48,632 bases of DNA from Defluviitaleaceae bacterium. GTDB taxonomy: Bacteria > Bacillota > Clostridia > Lachnospirales > WQUN01. Every line of letters starts with the position of its first letter. Position 1 is the stretch's first letter. The notes beneath the pieces were generated by a model. The model worked only from the letters and a program-made list of their open reading frames with translations, did not search any database and was not told where the DNA came from. Shown in pieces: positions 1 to 8,613 of this stretch. The stretch spans positions 1 to 48,632 of the forward strand of contig WQVF01000021.1 in NCBI GenBank assembly GCA_009781725.1. Direction: 5' to 3'. Position numbers and translations under genes: made by a program.

Positions 1-219
1 AGGGTGACATTCCATGCAGAGGCGGGAGGATATCTTAGCTTTGGTTATGAATATGTGGAAAATGGTGAAACCCTTGAGTATTATCAGATTCCCACCCCAT
101 ATGCCTATGATGGCTATGAGTTTATAGGATGGGCTCAAAACCCTTATGGCTATGTGGTTACAGATGATGTTGAGTTTGTGGCTCAGTTTGCGCCGGTTGA
201 GACTGATTACAACTATTGA
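1..219 (+). CDS. C-terminal end of a surface protein with InlB-type (Listeria-Bacteroides) repeat, partial
   Basis: The reading frame is open from the first base of the window and ends at TGA 217-219, so the start lies upstream. The roughly 72 visible residues are rich in Tyr, Gly and Glu. They contain a motif of the type G-x-E-F-I-G-W-A-Q followed by V-T-D-D-V-E-F-V-A-Q-F, which is the signature of the InlB B-repeat / Flg_new family found in extracellular proteins of Firmicutes. No LPxTG motif or membrane anchor follows the repeat, so anchoring, if any, is elsewhere in the protein. A strong intrinsic terminator lies about 110 bases downstream. The role of the full protein cannot be judged from this fragment; a secreted or wall-associated location is inferred from the repeat family. 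Confidence 0.7.
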   Translation, partial: RVTFHAEAGGYLSFGYEYVENGETLEYYQIPTPYAYDGYEFIGWAQNPYGYVVTDDVEFVAQFAPVETDYNY

Positions 220-330
220 TGCAGTTATTAACAGATATAGCGAATTAATTCGCTATATGAAGTCGCAGTACATGAGTACTGGGCGAGCTCATTCTCATGT
301 GTTGCAACTATATGTTAGATGCAGCTTGTA

Positions 331-362
331 AAAAACTGGTATGGTGCCATACCAGTTTTTTT
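331..362 (+). terminator. Intrinsic terminator after the partial surface protein
   Basis: A perfect A-flanked hairpin (AAAACTGGTATGG / CCATACCAGTTTT arms around a central GGTGCC) runs into a T tract. It follows the stop of the first gene by about 110 bases. Its core GTATGGTGCCATAC (339-352) recurs in the hairpin at 11048-11061. Confidence 0.85.
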
Positions 363-479
363 ATAGTGAAATAATTCGAAATCGGTCTCGCCTGTCGCGG
401 CAAAATCGCCCTAAAACGCCTTATTTCGGCGTTTCAGGGTGCCGCTCGGGCGAGGCTGTTTCTCATTGATTTCACTATA
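362..479. mobile_element. TA-flanked palindromic MITE-like element, copy 1
   Basis: A 114-bp imperfect palindrome (364-477) begins TAGTGAAAT and ends ATTTCACTA, flanked by TA on both sides (362-363 and 478-479). The whole element can fold on itself through arms rich in CTCGCC/GGCGAG and GGCGTTT/AAACGCC. A 21-base stretch of its left end (362-382) is present in inverted orientation at 5171-5191, and a diverged relative with the same TATAG ends, TTCGAAATCG and GAGAAAC sub-motifs lies at 36287-36406. No coding capacity. The TA flanks suggest mobilisation in trans by an IS630/mariner-type transposase; this is inference. Confidence 0.65.
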
Positions 480-1114
480 TGTAGATTTTATGAGCATTGT
501 AATTAAGCCAAAATTTTGCCAGATGATTATCTCTTTGCCTGTATTGCTGTACTAGTACAGTAATACAGTTCGAGGGCAAATTGCTTCATAGATAAATCGC
601 AAAAAGGTGATTGTTATATGTTGTGGGAGAAATTTTTCGTTCCTGTAACATGAAGTCAACTTTCACATGTGATGTATGGGCTCAAAATTATTGCGTTTCG
701 AAGGGGGTGCGGTACATATCCATGGTGTGTATTAACATGAATTTAGATTTTTGGAGTGATTTTCACATGTATAGCGGGTTAAATTAATTCAAATAATGGG
801 GTAGTACATATATAAATTTTGCAGTGTAATTGCTGTTTTTGCTATTAGCTTTGGGATAAAGGATGGATTTTACGGGCTTTTTTATGAGTAATTGTTTGCG
901 CAACTAGCTTGAAATAAGGGTTTTGGAGCTTATAGCCGTGCTATGTTCCACGGGTATATTTTTGTGTAAAACGGGTCGTTTTTGAATCAGTTTATTACTA
1001 ACTAATGAGCAAAAAGAGATTATACTTATCAAGTATTTTTTATCTGTTTTTCGCTGTGGTGTTGGTTGTTCACATGCCAGAACCAAGTACATAGAGTAAC
1101 AAAGGAGCGATTGT
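480..1114. other. Long intergenic region upstream of adhesin 1
   Basis: About 635 bases without a credible gene. It holds the 48-base inverted repeat at 534-581 and two copies of TTTCACATGT (about 660 and 761). A 45-codon frame from the ATG at 650 has no properly spaced ribosome binding site. I could not identify a convincing promoter for the adhesin, but the length suggests a long regulated leader. Confidence 0.5.
534..581. promoter_or_regulatory. Near-perfect palindrome, possible operator or hairpin
   Basis: CTGTATTGCTGTAC-TAG-type arms form a 30-base palindrome (539-568) with a single mismatched pair, centred on ACTAGT. Outer TTTGCC / GGCAAA arms extend it to about 48 bases. No T tract follows, so it is not an ordinary terminator. 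It could be a dimeric regulator site or an RNA hairpin in the adhesin leader. Confidence 0.4.
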
Positions 1115-4100
1115 ATGTATTACACAAATAGAAAACCCAAGAAATTACAAGGATGGTTTCACTGGAAACGCCTGCTTGTGTTATTTTTTGCGATGTCTCT
1201 AATAGGGGTTGCGGTGTTTGCCTTTGGATATGACTCGGATACACCGGCAGATATTTATGGATATTCCCAGTATTACAATGAGATAGATAGCGATTATATT
1301 GAGTATTACGATGATTACATGGAAAGCGTTATCGGATATGCCCCTGAGTATTACGGCAGCTATTACAGTAGCTATTACGCATATGACTATGAAAGCCATT
1401 ATGGGGAAAACTACGGCGATGAATATGACTTTGATATATATGAGTCACATGCCCCTTACGACAGTTACTATAATTATAGTGAAAGCGATGGGTATATCGG
1501 CATTGCTCCAACCAGTTTTATAGAGGTAACCTTATCCGGGCCAATGTTTTTTGGGGCAACGGGGTTACAACATCAAATTGATAATCTTCCTGCCGGTTGG
1601 ACTTTGTATGTACGGCTAAATTTCCTTGGCGGCACGTTTGCGCAAAGTATTTTTGGTCCTGGGACTGCAGCCCAGCCGATTGTTATTGACGGTGGGCAAA
1701 ACGTCATTATTGATACCAATGTTGAAGGCATAAATATGATGTGGTCAAGAACATATATGGTGCCGGCAATTGCCTACGCCAGCAGACATTTTGAAATTAC
1801 GAACGGCACTCTGGAGATTAGAAATGTCACCCTTGCAGGGCAACGTAGTGGTTATAATTTTAATGGTGGCGTATTAGTTGATGGGGAAAATGCTACTTTT
1901 ATTATGTCCCATGAGTCTGTACACAGTACACCGTCAAACATAGTTATAAGTAACCCACGCATTTTCGATACTTCTAGTGAAGTTTATGGCGGCGGCGTAG
2001 AGGTGCGAAACGGCGGTAGTTTTATAATGCATGCTGGCACTATAGGCGATTTATGCCAAGCAAGATATGGTGCTGGTGTATCTGTACGTGGAGTAGGTAG
2101 TAGCGGTCAGCGCAGCAGCTTTGAAATGAGAGGTGGCGCAGTTCATAAAAACCAAACCCTTCTTTCAACAATTATAGCTGACCCTAGCGTGTTATTGGGT
2201 GCAGGAGTGCATGTATCCGGTGGTGCCAGTTTCATAATGGTGGATTGTGCTGATACACCTGAGTCCCCACGAATATATCATAATAGAACAAATGGGCGCG
2301 GTGCCGGCGTAGCTGTAGTAGGTAGCCATGGTAATCAGCCATCAACATTTACTATGTATGGCGGTACTATTGGTATCGATATGGGAAGAGCCCCTTTAAA
2401 TCCCACTCCGATGATTTGGACAGGTAATATGGCCTTACATGAAGGCGGTGGGGTCTATGTTGTTGAAGGTGCTAGGCTTACTATGAATGGCGGGTATATT
2501 TATAGCAACACATCTGGTGTGCATACAACATCCGATGTTGGAGGAGGGGTTTTGCCTGCACATTCACGTGGTGGAGGCGTATATGTTTCCGGAGCAAACA
2601 GTCGGTTTTACATGAACAGCGGTTTTATCGGCTACCCTACCACAGCAGGGGCACCAAGGGCCAATGGTGCTGCCCGGGGGGGCGGTGTGGCTGTAAACAA
2701 CGGTGCAAGGTTTTATCTCAGCGGCGGCTCAATTTGGCATAATGCTAATCAGAATCATGTCTCAGGTGCTTGGCATCCAGAGGGTCTGCCGCACAGAAAT
2801 GGTGCCGGTGTACATGTGGACAATAGCAGCACCTTGACTATGACTGGGGGTTATATCAGCCATAATGCGTCGTACCAAAGCGGAGGCGGGGTGTATGTCA
2901 ACAATAACAGCACTTTTACAATGTCTAATGGCAACATACGCAATAACTCTGCTACCACCGAAGGTGGCGGCGTTAAACTTACAAGCGACTCTGTTTTTAA
3001 TATGTCCGGCGGCACCATTGGTGGCGCATACACTCCTCCAGCATTATCATCGGCTGCCAACACCGCTGTCCGAGGCGGCGGTGTGGCTGTCTATGATGGC
3101 GCGACATTCACTATGACAGTACCGGCATCCGGCCCCGGTGGTTCTATACTTGGAAACAGTGCTTCTGGTGGTGGTGGTGTGGTAGTGGTTGGCGATGACG
3201 GTGACACAACTTCATTTACCATGCATAGCGGCACCATAGGCGGCAATCATGGTACCGGTGGTACACAAGGTGCGGCAAATATTGTTAGTGGCGGTGGTGT
3301 GCTGGTCTTTGGGGCACATGGCATATTTACAATGAATAATGGTGATATCCGTGATAATAGAACTCCAGTATGGAGTGGAGGTGGTGTAAACGTAACCAAT
3401 CATTCAAGCTTTATTATGAATGGTGGATATATTCAACATAACACAGCCGTAATTTCCGGTGGTGGCGGCGTGTCTGTACGCTATGATGCTACTTTCACTA
3501 TGAATAATAGTTCTTCAACCATAAGGAACAATGCATCCATACTTGGCAGCGGTGTACTAGCGTACAACCGAGGCCTGTTTACCATGAACAATGGCATAAT
3601 TAGCAGCAACATCATCCATGCTGCCTCAAACGGTGATGTTTTTGGCGGCGGGGGCATTGGCGTCATAGCCAATGGTACGGTATATATGCATGGTGGTACC
3701 ATCCGGGATCATGTTGTTAATGTGGGTACCGGTTTAGGAGACGGTGGCGGAGTGTGGGTAGGGATGGTTTCCGGGTTTGAGTCCGGCATCCACTTAAGTG
3801 GCATTAACCGCTTTACCATGACCAACGGATATATTGTCGATAACGAAGCTCGTCATGGTGGTGGTGTACTTGTAGAAGGGGGCGACCTTATTGTTGGCGC
3901 ACCCGGTGCACTTACCCGCAATCACTTTATTATGACCGGCGGACATATTCGTGGAAACGAAGCAAGGCAAAATGGTGGGGGTTTGCATATTAGAGATAAT
4001 GGCATACTGCAAATGTCTGGGGGGACAATCGGTGGTACAGCCGAGGCACATGCTAATGTCGCAAATATAAATGGTGGTGGAGTTTATCTTCGGGATAGTT

Positions 4101-5149
4101 CCTTCACCATGTACGATGGGCACATTCGAAATAATGCCGCTTACGAAGACGGCGGTGGTGTATGGGTGCATATGGATGCGTCCTTTACCGCATATGATGG
4201 ACATATCACTCACAACGAAGCCGGGCGCATGGGCGGCGGAATTTTTACAGAAAATCACGAATATGCCTGTCCGCTGCCCACCAACCGCATACCACCCCCG
4301 GCAGGCATTGCCGTGGGGGCGCAAATAGCCTACAGCAATCTCACACTCCAAGGGGTTACCTTTGAAAACAACAAAGCCAACCAAATATGGTGGCCTCCTG
4401 AGAACAGAGGAGCACTCACTCATCTAGGATTTGCCACAACCAGCCAGCCTTCACACATCCCTACATCAATACGGCATCCACTAAACAACTATGATATCAA
4501 TTTTAGGGTTCCTGTACTGCGTTATGACTTCTTTAAGACAGATTCAGGCATTTATCGGCAGTCAGACCCCACGATTAACCTGCTGGCAAACGCACAGTTT
4601 AGGCTTTTCCGCAATACAAACCCAGAGCTTAGCCCTCCTATGGGTACCGGCCCTGACTACTTAGTTACTTTACCCCTTGGCCCCGGATGGGAGGAAGTCT
4701 CCTTTGTAAACAATATCTATACCAGCCCTGGGGCGGGCAGCACCACCCCCCTTGGTTTTTATATAGACCCTAGGCATACCTATCAATTGATGGAGATTGT
4801 GCCGCCGGCAGGTTTTCAAATGCCAATGGGCCAATGGCGTATTACTGTAACAAGCGGCAATATTAATAACACTATCATCATAGGCGGCACCCCAATGCCG
4901 GGTATGATTCGTTCCACTGACTTGCCTGCTATAGCAAACCATCCCATATCTCCGCGGAATAACCTGTTTTACGTTGGCAACTGGGATGCTTTTGAACTCC
5001 CTATGACCGGTGGTAGCGGCATGAACATGGTTGTTTTATCTGGGACCTTGCTCTTTGGTGTTGTTGCTGTATTAATGGTTTTCGCGGTTGTTGCGGCTAA
5101 GAAAAAGGCAGTGATAAGCACCCCATACAAGCACAGCTATCAGAAATAA
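1115..5149 (+). CDS. Giant LPxTG cell-wall-anchored adhesin with beta-helix repeats (adhesin 1)
   Basis: 1344 residues. The ATG follows AAAGGAG with 7-base spacing. Residues 1-37 are a basic stretch and hydrophobic export signal. Residues about 40-130 are extremely Tyr/Asp/Glu/Ser-rich and contain V-I-G-Y-A-P and G-Y-I-G-I-A-P motifs. About two dozen repeats follow, each with a GGGVxV turn and an F-x-M-x-x-G-x-I-x-x-N strand, typical of right-handed parallel beta-helix (polymorphic-outer-membrane-like) surface proteins. Around residues 1130-1275 lies a SpaA/prealbumin-like domain (FFKTDSG... to ...EIVPPAGFQ). The C terminus is a sortase signal: LPMTGG, a hydrophobic helix and a Lys-rich tail. 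Expected location is the cell wall after sortase cleavage; ligand unknown. A close architectural paralog is at 27386-31399. No sortase gene lies in the window. Confidence 0.9.
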   Translation: MYYTNRKPKKLQGWFHWKRLLVLFFAMSLIGVAVFAFGYDSDTPADIYGYSQYYNEIDSDYIEYYDDYMESVIGYAPEYYGSYYSSYYAYDYESHYGENYGDEYDFDIYESHAPYDSYYNYSESDGYIGIAPTSFIEVTLSGPMFFGATGLQHQIDNLPAGWTLYVRLNFLGGTFAQSIFGPGTAAQPIVIDGGQNVIIDTNVEGINMMWSRTYMVPAIAYASRHFEITNGTLEIRNVTLAGQRSGYNFNGGVLVDGENATFIMSHESVHSTPSNIVISNPRIFDTSSEVYGGGVEVRNGGSFIMHAGTIGDLCQARYGAGVSVRGVGSSGQRSSFEMRGGAVHKNQTLLSTIIADPSVLLGAGVHVSGGASFIMVDCADTPESPRIYHNRTNGRGAGVAVVGSHGNQPSTFTMYGGTIGIDMGRAPLNPTPMIWTGNMALHEGGGVYVVEGARLTMNGGYIYSNTSGVHTTSDVGGGVLPAHSRGGGVYVSGANSRFYMNSGFIGYPTTAGAPRANGAARGGGVAVNNGARFYLSGGSIWHNANQNHVSGAWHPEGLPHRNGAGVHVDNSSTLTMTGGYISHNASYQSGGGVYVNNNSTFTMSNGNIRNNSATTEGGGVKLTSDSVFNMSGGTIGGAYTPPALSSAANTAVRGGGVAVYDGATFTMTVPASGPGGSILGNSASGGGGVVVVGDDGDTTSFTMHSGTIGGNHGTGGTQGAANIVSGGGVLVFGAHGIFTMNNGDIRDNRTPVWSGGGVNVTNHSSFIMNGGYIQHNTAVISGGGGVSVRYDATFTMNNSSSTIRNNASILGSGVLAYNRGLFTMNNGIISSNIIHAASNGDVFGGGGIGVIANGTVYMHGGTIRDHVVNVGTGLGDGGGVWVGMVSGFESGIHLSGINRFTMTNGYIVDNEARHGGGVLVEGGDLIVGAPGALTRNHFIMTGGHIRGNEARQNGGGLHIRDNGILQMSGGTIGGTAEAHANVANINGGGVYLRDSSFTMYDGHIRNNAAYEDGGGVWVHMDASFTAYDGHITHNEAGRMGGGIFTENHEYACPLPTNRIPPPAGIAVGAQIAYSNLTLQGVTFENNKANQIWWPPENRGALTHLGFATTSQPSHIPTSIRHPLNNYDINFRVPVLRYDFFKTDSGIYRQSDPTINLLANAQFRLFRNTNPELSPPMGTGPDYLVTLPLGPGWEEVSFVNNIYTSPGAGSTTPLGFYIDPRHTYQLMEIVPPAGFQMPMGQWRITVTSGNINNTIIIGGTPMPGMIRSTDLPAIANHPISPRNNLFYVGNWDAFELPMTGGSGMNMVVLSGTLLFGVVAVLMVFAVVAAKKKAVISTPYKHSYQK

Positions 5150-5499
5150 AGTGGCTGGACGCATAAGGATATTTCGAATTATTTCACTATATAGAGGGAT
5201 TTGCATAAAATTAATTTGCATAAATTGATTATCATACGTCAAATTAATGCACTCCAAGCGGTAAATCCCGCAAATACTATTGTCCTGTAACGGCTTTTAA
5301 GGCTTATAGTCGTGATTAGTTGATTGTATGTATTGAGATAATACTGATAAACGCAATTAATATGGGGGTTACTTGATATCAGATAATCTTCTTGTTTTTA
5401 TGTAATATTATTGTGATTAATGCAAGATTTAACTGTTTACTAAGCATTGAGAAGGTCATATGATTTAGACAATGTATATAATCCATGGGAGGTGGCCTA
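5150..5499. other. Intergenic region between adhesin 1 and its XRE-TPR regulator
   Basis: 350 bases with no gene. It contains the MITE end fragment at 5171-5191 and two direct copies of ATTTGCATAAA, 15 bases apart (5199-5209 and 5214-5224). The reverse complement of this 11-mer recurs upstream of the paralogous regulator (31637-31647). No clear terminator for the adhesin was found. A TATAAT at 5477-5482 is too close to the ribosome binding site to be a normal -10. Confidence 0.45.
5171..5191. repeat. Solo end fragment of the MITE-like element of 362-479
   Basis: This is an exact 21-base inverted match to bases 362-382, including the terminal CTA and the TA flank. The other end of the element is not present nearby, so this appears to be a remnant. 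Confidence 0.6.
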
Positions 5500-6876
5500 A
5501 TGAAAAGCCCATCAAAACTAACGCTAGGACAAAAGCTAAAGATGATTAGAGATATCAAGGGGTTTACCCAGGGATTTGTAGCACAAAAAATAAAAAGGAA
5601 CACAATGTATGTAAGTCGTCTGGAGTCAGGTCAGGCAGATTGCAGCAATACAATGCTTGTCGAAATAAAAAAAGCTATGCAAATCGAAAATGCCCCTTTG
5701 CTTGAACATGAACTAATCGTTTATAGAAACCGCTTGATTGTATGTAATGACCTATTAAACGCCGGGCGAACATATGACGCGAGGGAAGCATATATTAACC
5801 TATTTCCGTTATATATCTTATCTTACGAACAAGATTTGGCTTTTTTGCATTCAATGACTGAAGTCAGGCTTTTGTTTCAAGAAAATAATTTCCTTGCAGG
5901 AGAAGAAAGACTAATCGCTGCCGAAGCCTATCTTGATAAAATAGGAAATGATGGTTTTCATCTATACCACTATAACAAAGCTAAACTTTATATCTATAAC
6001 TGTGATAATAAAAATGCGTTGCGGCATTTATTAAAAGCACATGCAATCAAAAGCGATGACTTTAGAAATGAGATACAATTGTTGTTAGACATCGGGATTT
6101 GCTATTGTGATATGGGGCGGCCTCTTTTAGCGATTGTTTATTTAGAGCGTGTTTCGATACTAACTCGTGATGAACGATGCAGTAGTTTTCAAGCTTACAT
6201 AAACCTCGCACTGGCAGCAAGCTATTTTTCAATAAATGAGTTGACCAGGGCAAAAAATCTATATGAAAATGCAATACTATATATGAGGGCAATCAATGAT
6301 ACAAAGATGCTTTGTGATTCCTTGGGCAACCTGGGTATGCTTTATTGTTTTATGGGCAATCCAGAGGATGGTTTAGCATTATGTAATGAAGCACTTATTT
6401 ACTACAATGATTTGCATCTTGAGCAGCAACTATTATATGAGAGATTGCTAATAAGCAGAGCATGGTGCTTGCTAAAGTTGAAGGCACATCTCCAGTGTAA
6501 AGATGTTTTAATGGAAGGAAGAGATTTGACCGGAGGGAAATTGGGTATCATGTTTGATGCACTAGGCCATTTAATGACTTTGGATGAAATATCTTCCACC
6601 GATTATATAGAAACAGTTGCCATTCCATTTTTTGGCAAATCTGATTTTGTAAATAGGTATTATGCTATTCATTTTTGCGATATCCTTGAATCACATTATG
6701 TTAAACGCAAGTCCTTAAAAAAGGCCAAGATTATTGCGTCTATTTCACGTGATATATATAAAGAAATGCTTCGTGTGTCGGATGATACTATAGCGGAGCA
6801 GACGTTTAGCGCATCTTTGGTTACACGAAAGAAAAAACCCTTTATCCAAACGTCAAAACAGGACGAGGCCGTATAG
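5500..6876 (+). CDS. XRE-family regulator with TPR-like C-terminal domain (RRNPP-like), paralog 1
   Basis: 458 residues from the ATG at 5500, preceded by GGGAGGTGG. Residues about 8-65 are an XRE/Cro-type helix-turn-helix (LGQKLKMIRDIKGFTQ..., YVSRLESG). The remaining roughly 390 residues are all-helical, with regularly spaced Ala/Tyr/Leu/Asn patterns typical of tetratricopeptide repeats. This HTH-plus-TPR layout and length match RRNPP peptide-responsive regulators (PlcR, PrgX, NprR, Rgg class). It is clearly paralogous to 31750-33066: both share NxAPLLEHELxxYRNRL after the HTH and a similar C-terminal ISRDI region. It sits just downstream of adhesin 1 on the same strand. No secreted small peptide follows it, so any inducing peptide is encoded elsewhere. 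Role as adhesin regulator is inferred from position. Confidence 0.8.
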   Translation: MKSPSKLTLGQKLKMIRDIKGFTQGFVAQKIKRNTMYVSRLESGQADCSNTMLVEIKKAMQIENAPLLEHELIVYRNRLIVCNDLLNAGRTYDAREAYINLFPLYILSYEQDLAFLHSMTEVRLLFQENNFLAGEERLIAAEAYLDKIGNDGFHLYHYNKAKLYIYNCDNKNALRHLLKAHAIKSDDFRNEIQLLLDIGICYCDMGRPLLAIVYLERVSILTRDERCSSFQAYINLALAASYFSINELTRAKNLYENAILYMRAINDTKMLCDSLGNLGMLYCFMGNPEDGLALCNEALIYYNDLHLEQQLLYERLLISRAWCLLKLKAHLQCKDVLMEGRDLTGGKLGIMFDALGHLMTLDEISSTDYIETVAIPFFGKSDFVNRYYAIHFCDILESHYVKRKSLKKAKIIASISRDIYKEMLRVSDDTIAEQTFSASLVTRKKKPFIQTSKQDEAV

Positions 6877-6949
6877 CAAGTTTACGTTTAAAGCATAAAT
6901 TGTTATATTCTCCAGCGATTGGTCATTTGGCTTGTTGCGCTCCTTGTTC

Positions 6950-7558
6950 TCATGTATTGTGACTATAATACGCCATTCCCAACTGAGTCCGATTGCTGAC
7001 GTTCAGCTTTTCCATAATTACCACAATATTATTGCGCACTGTCCCTTCGCTAAGGTACAGCTGTGTGGCTATGTCTTTATTTGGTAACCCCTGAGCTACC
7101 AGTCTTGCTATATCCTGTTCCCTTGGAGTCAGTGTCTCTAGGGCCGGGTTTGCTACGGGGGCTATTTTTTTTAGTGCTTCTGCGTCAAGGACTCCTATGC
7201 CGTCTAATAATATGCGCAGTTTGCCTGCTATAGAGGATATTTTATCGGTTTTTATCAGATATCCGTCGGCACCGGCGGCTAGGGCTTGTTGTATGTTGGC
7301 TCGGTCATCGAAGGTTGTTAACATCATTATTTTCACAGTTGGATTTTGTTTTTTTATCAGCCGGGTTGCTGCAATGCCGTCTGTGCCTGGCATATGGATA
7401 TCCATTAGGATTATGTCAGGCGTGGTTGTTTGGCATATTTCTACAGCTTCGGTCCCATCTTTAGCTGAGCCGATTATTGTAATATCGGCTTCCCGTGACA
7501 GGCTTATTTCCAGACTTTTTCTGATTAACTGGTCATCATCGACTATTAGCAATTTCAT
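6950..7558 (-). CDS. NarL/LuxR-family response regulator
   Basis: 202 residues starting at MKLLIVDDD. The ATG overlaps the kinase stop by one base (TGATG) and GAGGTG precedes it. The receiver domain has the acidic D7-D9 cluster, phospho-acceptor Asp53 (LMDIHMPG) and the Lys-Thr region. Residues about 138-195 are a LuxR-type helix-turn-helix (LTPREQDIARLVAQG, NKDIATQLYLSEGTVRNN). It is the last gene of the ABC transporter operon and the cognate regulator of the kinase at 7558-8613. It probably controls this operon in response to an envelope or drug signal; the target is inferred. The convergent gap to the regulator at 5500-6876 is 73 bases without a clear terminator. Confidence 0.93.
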   Translation of the reverse strand: MKLLIVDDDQLIRKSLEISLSREADITIIGSAKDGTEAVEICQTTTPDIILMDIHMPGTDGIAATRLIKKQNPTVKIMMLTTFDDRANIQQALAAGADGYLIKTDKISSIAGKLRILLDGIGVLDAEALKKIAPVANPALETLTPREQDIARLVAQGLPNKDIATQLYLSEGTVRNNIVVIMEKLNVSNRTQLGMAYYSHNT

Positions 7559-8613
7559 CAGGGCACCTCGCTTCGTATTGGTATTACACAAACCACTCGG
7601 TATTTTTCTCCTTGGTCGATTGTCAAACTGCCCCCTACAGAGGCGGCGCGATAACGAAGATTTCTTAACCCATTACCAAAGGTAGTTCTTCTCTTGGACA
7701 CCACATGATTTTCCACGCAAAGGCGTACTAGTTTTGGCGTTGCGTCCAGGTTTACATTGATAATCTTTGGTTTTGCATGACGGAGGGCATTGGTCAGGGT
7801 TTCATTGATGCAAGCTTCTAGCACCCCCCAAATATGCACCGGCACATGGTTGGTGTCACCAAAGGATTTAAACTCAACCTTTGCCCCTGGGAAATCTCCG
7901 CAGATATTTCTCATGGCTTCCACGCCAAGTGTTGTTACAGGAGCCAGATTATGTACCGCTTCACGGATTTTCTCAGCTCCTTTTTCCAATCGTTGTAATG
8001 CGGCATCGTATAGCTCTAAAGCACTCGTATCCGCGCCATCCAAGCCGTCCCGCGCTACCTGAAGTGACATATATGCCGCCACTATTTCATGTCCGGCATT
8101 GTCATGTATTTCTCTGGCAATACGGGCCCGCTCGCTGACAACCGTCATGCGTTCAACTTGGGCTGTGGCTGTTTGCAGGTCGGTTTGCAAATCTTCCAGC
8201 TCATAGTATCGCTCGGCTTGAGCGTCCCGGCCTTTGAATCCCCGTACCCGGGATTTTTCCCATTGACCCAGAAAAAAACCAGCAAGCCCTGCAAGGGCAC
8301 CAATAGCTCCCATGTGTAAATCCATATAAAAAACCCCAAGTCCAAGAATCGTCCAATATTTTCGATAATACATAGCCGAAAACAAAGCCAGCCCCATCCC
8401 AAAGGGGAAAAATATTGCGCAAGCCATCACATCAACAATCACGGTGTAACTGAGCTTTGGCACAAGCCACCGCAGCAAGACCATACACAACATAAAAAGC
8501 ATAAGAAAAAAGCCTATAGCGTCGCCGGTAATAACCCAGCGAGCAACCAATAGGCCAAATCCTATATATTTACATGCTATAAAACAGATTTCAGGAAGGG
8601 TAAGGTCCCTCAT
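7558..8613 (-). CDS. DesK/LiaS-type sensor histidine kinase
   Basis: 351 residues. The N-terminal 115 residues hold about four to five hydrophobic segments with short loops and no large extracellular domain, as in intramembrane-sensing kinases. A coiled linker (about 135-160) leads to a HisKA_3 dimerisation domain with the phospho-acceptor His170 in REIHDN. A compact HATPase_c domain ends with a GNGLRNLRYRA motif. The ATG overlaps the preceding permease stop by ATGA and has GGAGG at 5-base spacing; its own stop overlaps the response regulator start. Being cotranscribed with an ABC-2 exporter suggests it senses a substrate of that exporter or envelope stress, as in related Firmicute systems. 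The signal is unknown. Confidence 0.92.
   Translation of the reverse strand: MRDLTLPEICFIACKYIGFGLLVARWVITGDAIGFFLMLFMLCMVLLRWLVPKLSYTVIVDVMACAIFFPFGMGLALFSAMYYRKYWTILGLGVFYMDLHMGAIGALAGLAGFFLGQWEKSRVRGFKGRDAQAERYYELEDLQTDLQTATAQVERMTVVSERARIAREIHDNAGHEIVAAYMSLQVARDGLDGADTSALELYDAALQRLEKGAEKIREAVHNLAPVTTLGVEAMRNICGDFPGAKVEFKSFGDTNHVPVHIWGVLEACINETLTNALRHAKPKIINVNLDATPKLVRLCVENHVVSKRRTTFGNGLRNLRYRAASVGGSLTIDQGEKYRVVCVIPIRSEVP

Noticed and set aside
650..787. A 45-codon frame (MKSTFTCDVW...) upstream of adhesin 1.
   Set aside because: The only purine-rich site is over 20 bases from the ATG, and the composition is not protein-like.
3794..4423. A 209-codon minus-strand frame inside adhesin 1.
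   Set aside because: It is a shadow of the repetitive Gly-rich coding sequence on the other strand, with no start site and a Cys/Ile/Val-biased product.
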